A stretch of 64,000 bases of DNA, taken from Pythium myriotylum (lineage: Eukaryota; Oomycota; Peronosporomycetes; Pythiales; Pythiaceae). The stretch is taken from contig JALJCQ010000017.1 in assembly GCA_023091665.1 (NCBI GenBank), forward strand, positions 3,406,501 through 3,470,500, given 5' to 3'. Each line of letters opens with the position of its first letter. Within the stretch, counting starts at the first letter, position 1. Below are positions 34,343-42,823 of this stretch, piece by piece. The notes under the pieces are model-generated. The model saw only the letters and a list, made by a program, of their open reading frames with translations, ran no database searches and was not told where the DNA came from. The translations under genes and the position numbers were made by a program.

Positions 34343-35509
34343 TCAATATGTTTGAGGTTGTCGCACCTCCTCGAAAAGCGAGAGGCCATTATCTTGAATC
34401 TCGTTGTTAGCATTCGCTTCATCAATGCAGAAGTTGTGAAGGATCATACATGTCTCGATGAGACGAGCACAGTTCTCGAGACGCACTCTTAGTGGAGCCT
34501 TTAAGATGCGCCACTTGTTCACCAACAACCCGAACGCCATCTCAATACGGATTCTCAACTGGCTAATGAAGAAGTTGTAGTTGTCTCGATCAGTGTTTCC
34601 ACTTGTCTGCGCTTTGTTAAACGGTGTCATGAGAAAACTGGCCAGTGTGTACGCATTATCACCGACTACAAAAAAGCCATTGCTGTGATTGGCGAGGAAT
34701 CGACTCAACGACCACTGAAGGAAGGCCACAGAATCGTTCATCCCACCTGGGCAACTTACCGTAAACGCAGTGAACCTGCTGTTGTAATCGCAGGCTGCTT
34801 GCACGTTGATACCATACTGCTGATAATGACCGCTAAAGAATGAATCCACTCGACCACATTCAGACGCTGTGGGCACTTGTATCGGACAAAGCCAACCGTC
34901 GATCGCACCAATGCAGCCTTGGATCAACCCGTCAGTGCTTCGACTAGCAAACCCCTTCGCCGTCTTCACCATCGCTGCTAACGATACCGGAAAGGATATG
35001 GCGAGTTCATCGCGAGATCTGATTGCGTGCATGACGCGATACACCACACGATAGAGCGGTGAAACGCTGATAACAGTTACAACTCGAATATCGTGGTGAT
35101 GGCCACCACTAAGCCAACGGAGGCACGCTTGAAGCATTCCTGGTCTCGACAATGGTTTCGTGCCGGATGTGCGTCGCTCTGACTGACAGCGATTGATCTT
35201 CAGGTTTGGAGCGATGAAACGGAGTAGCTTCTCGAAGCTTGTCGCGCTCATGCGGTAGTACTGTTTGAACTGACCTTCTTGGAGCAGTGCTTCAGCATGT
35301 CGATTCCAGGACAACCGCTGCCGAACAACCTCGTCTCGAATGGCATCTTGGAGATCCTCTCTTTCATAGTACAGAAGGGCTACCACGGTTGGCACAATCA
35401 CGCACACGAAGTCCATCGTGGAGCGATCCACTGTTGGTTCACCAGCACAAGCACCTTCGATGAATCGCAACTCAGCGTCATCACTCTCTTCTCCCGTCTG
35501 CACTTCCAT
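34343..35509 (-). CDS. PIF/Harbinger transposase (DDE_Tnp_4)
   Basis: 388 aa from the ATG at 35509 (MEVQTGEESDDAELRF). N-terminal helical region, then the RNase H-fold DDE core: first Asp in IQGCIGAIDGWLCPI (~D204), second in FFVVGDNAYTLASFLMTPF (~D284), Glu in LRIRIEMAFGLLVNKWRIL (~E323). The GMNDSVAFLQWS and ETCMILHNFCID blocks are typical of Harbinger transposases. No stop or frameshift; all three catalytic residues are retained, so it could be active. It converges with the accessory gene; only 26 bp separate their stop codons. Confidence 0.9.
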   Translation of the reverse strand: MEVQTGEESDDAELRFIEGACAGEPTVDRSTMDFVCVIVPTVVALLYYEREDLQDAIRDEVVRQRLSWNRHAEALLQEGQFKQYYRMSATSFEKLLRFIAPNLKINRCQSERRTSGTKPLSRPGMLQACLRWLSGGHHHDIRVVTVISVSPLYRVVYRVMHAIRSRDELAISFPVSLAAMVKTAKGFASRSTDGLIQGCIGAIDGWLCPIQVPTASECGRVDSFFSGHYQQYGINVQAACDYNSRFTAFTVSCPGGMNDSVAFLQWSLSRFLANHSNGFFVVGDNAYTLASFLMTPFNKAQTSGNTDRDNYNFFISQLRIRIEMAFGLLVNKWRILKAPLRVRLENCARLIETCMILHNFCIDEANANNEIQDNGLSLFEEVRQPQTY

Positions 35510-35705
35510 GACAGTCGTGCAAATTCCACAAGAAATTGCACGGTGCAATGGAGGGAAAAGTATCTAATGTTTGATTGGCTTAAATTCATCACAGGAATGT
35601 GTGGTCCTGCATGAAGTGTCGTCTTGTTGACAGATGAGTGTCCAGGATGACTTGACCAATCAAACAGCTCAAGTCGTGAAGTCCTGCGTACAGGCACCGT
35701 GAAGT

Positions 35706-35724
35706 GTTCGGTTGGGAATGGCCC
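35706..35724 (-). repeat. Harbinger right TIR
   Basis: Inverted partner of 32821-32839; followed by TSD TGA at 35725-35727. Confidence 0.85.
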
Positions 35725-35727
35725 TGA

Positions 35728-36829
35728 ACTCCAAGGTCAGTTCAGTTCAGTTGCTCTTTCAGTTCATGATGAACGTGAGATCTGGGGGTAGATCCGACGC
35801 CCGCGACACTCCCCCATCGCTCAAGATTAGGCCTCCATCGCTACTCCCGCTCTCTCCGCTCTCGCGCATGCTGCCCCCGCCAGTCTAGGCCTCGTCGTTC
35901 TCTGTCACGCAGGCTTGATGGCTGGTATCGCCAAGCTCAACAGCTGACCCGAGCAGTTGCGCAGCGCGAACGATCGGTGCTCCATTGTGTCGGTGACAGG
36001 TGCGTTTGTTGTGTCGCGTAGCCTCCCTGCACTGCCGTCATTTGTAAACATTCGTCTTTCACACCAGTTTGAACGATCCCACACGTGATGTTTGAGACGG
36101 GGCGAGAAGATCATGAACTTGCTCTTGATGTTGCGAATTATGTGTATCGAGCAAAATTTTAGATTTGAAACCAAATCTAAAATTCTGCTCGATAGGTTTG
36201 CCATCTACAAATTCAAGCTTCAGCTCGAGGCTGTCGGTTCCGTACATGCCCATGAGGTCAACAGAGATGTTGGTGTTGTTCCTTAAGTCCCAGAGCTCCG
36301 AGTTGTGTTGTTTTTGAGGCCCTAGATCTCCGAGTCAGAAGCTTTCCAATGAGCTAATGATAGAACGCACCCTGCTGTGAGAGATAGAGCTCACCTTGAG
36401 GCACAGAATGACAGTGCAAGTCACAGAAAACCCGACGAATTTACAGTCCAGTATTTTGAAGCTGCACAGTGATTAGATATGTGAAACCAATCCCTCGCCA
36501 TGGTTGATCAGAAGGAAATCAGTGGCTGTTATCGAGACAAGCTGTTAAAACGAATACAGGCACCAACCGACCACTTGTGCTTTCAGGGGGGATATCCTGG
36601 AAGGTTAGCTCTTCCAGGATATCAAAGTTAGACGCGATCTCGCCGTCCTCGTGACATGCCGTTCGAATACATCTGGACCCAAGCGTTGCTTGACTCTTCC
36701 GAGATAGAGGTCGAAGGTTTTCTTGACAGTCAGGAACCTTATTAGACAAAGTACAGCCAGCTGTAACCTTGTCGAATCTGCCCTTGTGGACTTCGCGATG
36801 GCGCAGCCCAATACTGCTTTATCAGGGCT
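35728..36829. other. Subtelomeric spacer without recognised gene
   Basis: No gene-like frame. It includes a long hairpin at 36145-36194 and probably decayed transposon sequence. Confidence 0.4.
36145..36194. repeat. 23-bp-arm hairpin
   Basis: Arms 36145-36167 and 36172-36194 pair with one mismatch around a 4-nt loop. It may be a foldback/MITE remnant. Confidence 0.8.
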
Positions 36830-36976
36830 CACATGATGCGCTATCGAACCTACACCTGTGCTTGCAAGACATGCAAGGCCGAAGGCGGGGTGGCCTGTGA
36901 ATGGCAAGCAAGAACTCAGGTGTGCGAGATCATCAAGTGCGGATCAGCTGATACTCACGGCACCTATCTGTCACCG

Positions 36977-37007
<31 letters not shown>

Positions 37008-37510
37008 CCAATGTGCTCTTTCCATCTGATGTACAGCGTGAAAAAGTGCATTCTTGGCCTCCCATCAAGTGCTCAGGAAGTGTTCAAGCATATCTACCGC
37101 GTCCACTATTCTCGGTCTGAAGCTGACCATGAGTAACGAGTCGAAGATGCACAGACTGCATGGCGAAAGCATGCTGGATGTGTCGACTTTGAACAGCGCT
37201 TCACTAAGCAATGGCTTCAAGGCCGCTTTACCAACTGGCATTGCGTAGCCTTGCCCATCGGTTTCGCAACGACAACAATCCTGTCGAACAATTAAACAAG
37301 GAGATCAAGGCCGAGTACACTTTGTGCTTACTTGTCACGGTAAATGCGTTCGCAAAGGTTTTACGAGACCTTGCTCGTCAACGAAGTGCACACTCCGTAC
37401 CATTTGCTCTCGATCTCCATCGAACGTCGGCACAACTGAGTCGTTTCCGCGAGTTACAGCTGTCTGATCGGCTTGCCGCGAGTTCGCGGTATATTTTAGT
37501 TCCATTCTGA
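36830..37510 (+). pseudogene. Degenerate MULE transposase remnant
   Basis: Fragments in shifting frames resemble oomycete MULE transposases: CSFHLMYSVKKCILGLPSS, then IYRVHYSRSEADHE, and, in another frame, ATTNNP-like NDNNPVEQLNKEIKAEYTL followed by a helical stretch to a stop near 37510. Frames are interrupted by stops and by a long poly-C run at 36977-37006, so no functional protein can be made. Confidence 0.55.
36977..37006 (+). repeat. Homopolymer run of 30 C
   Basis: Uninterrupted C tract within the MULE remnant. Such length is rare; it may be partly a sequencing or assembly length artefact. Confidence 0.85.
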
Positions 37511-39799
37511 TGATGGGCGAAGACACATGACAGCTGTATCAAGTCTTTCAAAGTGGTATGGGCGAAATGACTGAGAAGGCTGGTGCCAACGTCTCACTAT
37601 CTGATGAGGCTCTCAAGAACATCTCCCTCGACGTTATTGATGGGTGTATATTCTCGCAGACGGCCCTGCGCAATGTCGTGGTACTGCGTGAGATCTCTGC
37701 ACCATTCTTCGCGTTCGCGCTGATTGCGTTTCGCTGCTGCCTGGTTGTCATCAACATGTGTCAGATTTGCTTGGATCACATCGGGTTGCCTTACCCGATC
37801 AGTTGTCTCATCGTCTGCGTCCTCATTGTCTTGAACTGAAGTCAGACCGGATTACATAAACATCAACATGATCTCGGTTGTGGATACGGGGTCCAATACG
37901 ATCCTGGAGGTCTTCAGACATGATTCCACCCCAGACAATGAAGCGCTTGGTACACTTTTGCAGCTGCGTAGCACTTGTTAGCTTGAGTGTAGATGTGTAT
38001 ATCGTCCATGGCGGCTGGGTAGGCAGTAGCAATACGTGTGTAAGCCTGTATCATCACGCCACAAATGCCCTCTGCAGCACTCTCAAGGAACTTATTGCGG
38101 GATCGTGCGGCAGCTGTCATAGCTTCCGCATCAGCCGTTGAGATTGGTCGAACTTCCACCTCACGGTTGAGTCGATATGATTTTCTTCAACCACGGTCAG
38201 TAGCTGAGAGGCTTGTTCGCCCGCATGGTCTTCAGCCCAAGCGCCGTCAACAGGAAGATAACAAGCTGCTTGACCGTCCAAGATTCCCAGTCGAGAACTT
38301 GGAACTTTGGGATCGGGATTTGATGCTAAGGAACCTGCCGATCGTCGTTTTCAAGCTGGTTGCTTTTACGAAAAGCGCTATCCTTATGGTCACGCTCAGT
38401 GTTTGTCAGCGCTACTCCTACTCGCTCTTAATCCCTGGCATGCACACTGCCGCGCTCAGCGACAAAAGCCCAGAATGCGCGATATACTCGCATGTTTTCC
38501 TTGACTGGTGGCCGCGGCTTCATCGCTGTAGAATCTGTTTCTAAGTCCATTGCTGAACACATTTTTTAAGCATAGACATAGAAACGATGATGCAAATGTT
38601 CTCCAGTAAGTGCGCCCGGGCATTAAGTACGGTTGGTAGCTGTTTGTTGAAATGAACACAGCATGACTATTGAATACAAGTTCCCTTTATTAATCGCTCC
38701 CGTATTCCTAGTTGCTACCTCAAGACGTGCCCAGTCTGGAGCAAAAAGGAAAGTGAGCTCCACTTTTCCTCGCTTCTTGTTCCTCATTGCACTGGTTGTT
38801 GGTGTGGTGAAGGCGTGGGGGCAAAACCTGCCGCTCAGCGAGGGCGGAGCAGGTGCCGCACACGGGTCCACACAGACTCTTTGGGCTGGTCGGTCGCTGC
38901 TGAGGTTAACACCCCGCTGTCACAGTCGCTGACGGGGTGAACCGCAGGCACTTAGGCTTGAAGCCCGGGGGGTCTTGGCCAACGGGGTCGTGAAGCCCAC
39001 TGGTTTGTCGCCTTGGCACAGCACGTGGATCGCTGGTCACGTGCTGCGTGCGACGGGGAAGCGCAGAGCCGATCGTCACCAGAAGCTGGCTGGTGGCCCG
39101 GATGCGCGGGGGGACAGGACGCTCCTCGTCCGGCGGTCACAGCACCTGGTGCTGGTCTTCCCCTGCTCTTCGGTCTCTTGGTACGCGTGGGCAGAAGCAG
39201 CCACACGCGCTTCGGTCGGAATACGGTCGTCAGGTGCGCCTTGTCGAGACGCACCCGGAGGTTTTAGCGTCACCTCCTGTGACGACGGGTCTTGTGACTT
39301 CTGGAATCGAAGTCCTTACTTGAGGTGCTTGAGTGCTTGTCAGCAAATTCCAGAGTCTTATTTTCCAACAACCGAATACCTGACCCAGAGAGTCAGATGC
39401 CTGCGTGACTACCTAACCTATACCGCACCTGCCCTGTCTCTGCACTGGCATCGGGTAATCACCCAACCGCGCAATCAGGTGCTGATCACCCACCTACTGA
39501 GTCTGATATTACTTAGGCTCCTCAGATCTGTTCCTACTGCATCAGGCCGTCAGGACCTCAATGACGATCCAGCCACTGGGCCACGTCCCAGGTGCCGGGA
39601 CGTTAGCAACAGGTCCGCCCCATGCAGACGTGCCTGGGGGACACTGTGGATACACCGACTTCGGCGTGTGAGGCTCACAACGCAGCATAAAGCTGTAGTC
39701 GTATGTCGGAGGGGTTGGATGCTGACCGAATGTTGGATGAGGTGCATCGTGTTGAGACGCACCTCAAAACCTCAGGCCACTTCACCGCATTGGCCTCGG
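37511..39799. other. Repeat-rich subtelomeric stretch, no gene assigned
   Basis: No convincing gene on either strand. The left part (37511-38640) contains broken frames that may continue the MULE remnant. The right part (38750-39799) is GC-richer and lies downstream (in - strand sense) of the copia remnant, so it may include decayed LTR sequence. I could not delimit LTR ends. Related blocks with GAGACGCACC occur at about 39233-39265 and 39741-39773. Confidence 0.35.
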
Positions 39800-40721
39800 T
39801 CAGGCCAGAGAGGTTGCCACCCATCCGTCCAAGCTGACCGAGGCCTTTACCGAATTGCACTTGTATAAAACTGTATTGAACGTAGAGTCTAAAATTCCCA
39901 CAAGTGCACTTAGGCATGGCCATTCAAGATCGCAGACTCCGATCTTTTCCCTCAATTCCAGGAATTGGGTTGTTGGCAAAGGCTTTGTTAGAATATCCGC
40001 CGCCATGTCGGTCGTCCGACAATATTGGATATTCAGCCTGCCTTGCTACTCTAAACCCTATTAAGTCACGTGTGAACAGATACCTAATTTCAACGTGCTT
40101 CGTACTTTTGTGGTTTCCGGGGGTTTTGGCAGTGCTTATTGCAGCTTTGCTGTCACACCAGACTTGCACTGGACTTCCTTGAGAAAAGTAGGTGCCAGAT
40201 CCACTCACTCTCCATGGCTCCGTCACTAAGTGCGTAATATAGTACGCGCCATTAACGGCATGTACCACAAATACCAGGTTATGATTCCACATTCCAAATT
40301 TTTATTGTCCGCCCCAACTCTCTACAATTTGATAACCGGCCTTTTTCAGCCAGTATTCACTGAGCAGGTTTGACGTAGCACCTGGAACAATTGTTATACT
40401 ATCAATTTGTACGGGCTGGATACATTTCGGACCCAGAAAGTGCAATTTGACGAAAACAAAATGTGTATCAGGCAGTTGACTACCTTCTCCAAACGTGAAC
40501 ATGAATCTACTGTCCTCTTTCTTGCTCAGAAAGACTGACGCATCCGCTGTCAGTTCGTACCCACAGCCTGAGTCAATCATGTTTATTAGTCTGGCCACAT
40601 GGGATCGGTCCTCGATCAGAATTATTCCTAGTATCTTATCCGACAAGTTTCGGATGGTCCGTCTAAGGACACCAATGGAAAGCTCTTCGTCTCTACTGCA
40701 TAGTTTCTCCTCAATCCTCAT
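39800..40721 (-). pseudogene. Internally deleted Ty1/copia retrotransposon remnant
   Basis: Reading leftwards, a retropepsin-like segment (MIDSGCGYELTADASVFLS ... PGATSNLLSEYWLKKAGYQI, about 40600-40302) is followed almost directly by the C-terminal RNase H region (VQVWCDSKAAISTAKTPGNH, KSTKHVEIRYLFTRDLI, then MAADILTKPLPTTQFLELR, about 40200-39930). Integrase and reverse transcriptase are missing, and frames shift at least once. Confidence 0.7.
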
Positions 40722-40729
40722 TCCTCAAA

Positions 40730-40990
40730 ATGCCTTCAGTCAAACGCAAGCATCGCCTCAACAAGGCGGAAAAGATTCTGATTCTAATATTTCAAGGCCA
40801 AAACGAAGGCTGGGCTTGATCCCCTGCATCGAACTGCGCGTGAGCGTGTAGCCAAGTGTCTCAACTTTGGCCCCAGCACGGTCCAGGTCGTGATTCGTGA
40901 GTGGAAGACGCATGGGGAGGGCGCCTTCGATGACTCGTCTGACGATTCTGTCGACCCGGCTCCCGTATTTTACGAGGTTGAGATCTGAAG
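40730..40990 (+). pseudogene. N-terminal HTH fragment of a transposase
   Basis: Translation from MPSVKRKHRLNKAEKILIL onward shows, after frame changes, an HTH-like block AKCLNFGPSTVQVVIREWK. It resembles the N-terminal DNA-binding part of oomycete DNA transposases. It is cut off before any catalytic domain, just ahead of the first telomeric repeats at 41077. Confidence 0.4.
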
Positions 40991-41076
40991 CTACGTTCGC
41001 CAATGTAATTTACGGATGGAGCCATGTACCAGCAAGAAGGTACAGAAGCATTTACAAGATGTAACAGGGAGGCCAA

Positions 41077-42140
41077 GGGTTTAGGGTTTAGGGTTTAGGG
41101 TTTAGAGAGGCTTGAAGTGACTTGCAAAGACTTGGTCAGGGAAACTACGACCCAAAGAGTTGCTCTATTACAGATGCAGGGGCTCTTTCGACTTGATGTC
41201 TTCGTCAGTGGGCGTCTTCGTGCTGAGTGGAAAATTGAAAACTGAGGAAGACCGCCGACCTCGCCCCCGGGTGCCTACGCTAAAGTCCTACGCTAGAGTC
41301 CTACGCTTCTGGGTTCTAGGGCTGGACAGGAACTAGGGTTTAGGGTTTAGGGTTTAGGGTTTAGAGAGGCTTGAAGTGACTTGCAAAGACTTGGTCAGGG
41401 AAACTACGACCCAAAGAGTTGCTCTATTACAGATGCAGGGGCTCTTTCGACTTGATGTCTTCGTCAGTGGGCGTCTTCGTGCTGAGTGGAAAATTGAAAA
41501 CTGAGGAAGACCGCCGACCTCGCCCCCGGGTGCCTACGCTAAAGTCCTACGCTAGAGTCCTACGCTTCTGGGTTCTAGGGCTGGACAGGAACTAGGGTTT
41601 AGGGTTTAGGGTTTAGGGTTTAGAGAGGCTTGAAGTGACTTGCAAAGACTTGGTCAGGGAAACTACGACCCAAAGAGTTGCTCTATTACAGATGCAGGGG
41701 CTCTTTCGACTTGATGTCTTCGTCAGTGGGCGTCTTCGTGCTGAGTGGAAAATTGAAAACTGAGGAAGACCGCCGACCTCGCCCCCGGGTGCCTACGCTA
41801 AAGTCCTACGCTAGAGTCCTACGCTTCTGGGTTCTAGGGCTGGACAGGAACTAGGGTTTAGGGTTTAGGGTTTAGGGTTTAGAGAGGCTTGAAGTGACTT
41901 GCAAAGACTTGGTCAGGGAAACTACGACCCAAAGAGTTGCTCTATTACAGATGCAGGGGCTCTTTCGACTTGATGTCTTCGTCAGTGGGCGTCTTCGTGC
42001 TGAGTGGAAAATTGAAAACTGAGGAAGACCGCCGACCTCGCCCCCGGGTGCCTACGCTAAAGTCCTACGCTAGAGTCCTACGCTTCTGGGTTCTAGGGCT
42101 GGACAGGAACTAGGGTTTAGGGTTTAGGGTTTAGGGTTTA
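41077..42140 (+). repeat. 259-bp satellite with telomeric (TTTAGGG)n: four units plus lead-in to full PLE
   Basis: Telomeric tracts of four GGGTTTA repeats (28 bp) start at 41077, 41336, 41595, 41854 and 42113, exactly 259 bp apart. Each of the first four is followed by the same 231-bp segment, which equals the first 231 bp of the 3577-bp PLE unit (its sense-strand 3' end). The fifth tract is followed by the first full unit. The four short units share CGTCAGTGGG where every long unit has CGTCGGTGGG, so they form a separately amplified subfamily. Confidence 0.95.
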
Positions 42141-42267
42141 GAGAGGCTTGAAGTGACTTGCAAAGACTTGGTCAGGGAAACTACGACCCAAAGAGTTGCT
42201 CTATTACAGATGCAGGGGCTCTTTCGACTTGATGTCTTCGTCGGTGGGCGTCTTCGTGCTGAGTGGA

Positions 42268-42283
42268 AAATTGAAAACTGAGG
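42268..42283 (-). promoter_or_regulatory. Oomycete core-promoter-like motif
   Basis: The - strand reads CCTCAGTTTTCAATTT, 14 of 16 positions agreeing with the oomycete core promoter consensus GCTCATTYYNCAWTTT. It also occurs in each long unit (next at 45845-45860) and in each 259-bp satellite unit. It is an alternative transcription start, 127-142 bp from the unit junction. Confidence 0.5.
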
Positions 42284-42364
42284 AAGACCGCCGACCTCGC
42301 CCCCGGGTGCCTACGCTAAAGTCCTACGCTAGAGTCCTACGCTTCTGGGTTCTAGGGCTGGACA

Positions 42365-42374
42365 GGAACTTGAG
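42365..42374 (-). promoter_or_regulatory. Initiator-like CTCAAGTTCC
   Basis: On the - strand this matches 7 of 8 positions of an oomycete-type initiator (TCAWTTYY). It lies ~70 bp downstream of the HSE array in the direction of transcription. The 231-bp segments of the 259-bp satellite begin (in sense) exactly at this A, which suggests it marks a real RNA 5' end. Confidence 0.45.
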
Positions 42375-42421
42375 TGTTCTGGGTCTGCGTGTCTGTGCTG
42401 CTGGGGTCTTGAGACACGTGA

Positions 42422-42504
42422 GAATATTCGACGTCCTGGGTTGAACATTCTCGAACATTCTCGGGAATATTCTCGAATGTTCGGTCGAACGTTCTCGAAC
42501 CTTC
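42422..42504. promoter_or_regulatory. Heat-shock-element array (3 x 22 bp), unit 1
   Basis: GAA and TTC triplets alternate at exact 5-bp steps: 42443/448/453/458, 42465/470/475/480 and 42487/492/497/502 (start positions). This is three 22-bp repeats, each a perfect four-module HSE; a further GAAtaTTC lies at 42422-42429. HSF trimers bind nGAAnnTTCn arrays. It recurs in every unit: 46020-46081, 49597-49658, 53174-53235, 56751-56812, 60328-60389 and 63905-63966. It lies in the 3' region of one unit and thus upstream of the next unit to the left. Confidence 0.7.
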
Positions 42505-42542
42505 GACAAACTTTTCGACTGGGTTGGCCGAAATTTTCGTCT

Positions 42543-42590
42543 GGGTTTAGGGTTTAGGGTAGGGTTTGGGGTTGAGGGTCGGGGATGGGT
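42543..42590 (+). repeat. Internal degenerate telomeric/G-rich tract
   Basis: Two exact GGGTTTA repeats followed by variant G3-4 runs (GGGTAGGGTTTGGGGTTGAGG then GTCGGGGATGGG). It lies 402 bp into each unit, between the RT 3' flank and the HSE cassette. It could be the fossil 3' end of the original PLE and can form a G-quadruplex. Confidence 0.8.
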
Positions 42591-42823
42591 TGTAGACAGA
42601 TAGTGCACGATCCGGGCGGCCATTCTTGAATTTGCTCGCAATATGCCAAGCGTTCGCTGTTACCCTTTCGAGGGGGATCATCCCAAGCCAGCCGCTCCGT
42701 GAGCCTTCACTGCACGACCCCATACTCTGTGGCATGGTTCCAAATGAGTGGGTAGCAGCAAGGCTAAACACGTTCTCGCGCGCTGGAAGGGCACGGTCAT
42801 CCGTGTCCGGGGTGGTCCAGGCT

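Larger units (their letters stand above)
32821..35724. mobile_element. Complete PIF/Harbinger DNA transposon (2904 bp)
   Basis: Terminal inverted repeats: left end GGCCCGTTCCCAACCGAAC (32821-32839); right end reads the same inwards with two changes (GGGCCATTCCCAACCGAAC, 35706-35724). Both ends are flanked by TGA (32818-32820 and 35725-35727), a 3-bp target-site duplication as expected for PIF/Harbinger, though most such elements prefer TWA. Inside are a spliced DNA-binding ORF (+ strand) and a DDE transposase (- strand) in convergent orientation. Both appear intact, so the element may be recent. Confidence 0.88.

Noticed and set aside
39230..39775. LTR pair for the copia remnant
   Set aside because: Only short GAGACGCACC-containing blocks recur; no TG...CA-bounded long repeat or TSD could be defined by eye.
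41077..42140. CRISPR-like reading of the evenly spaced repeats
   Set aside because: The 'spacers' are identical to each other and the short repeats are telomeric; the genome is eukaryotic.
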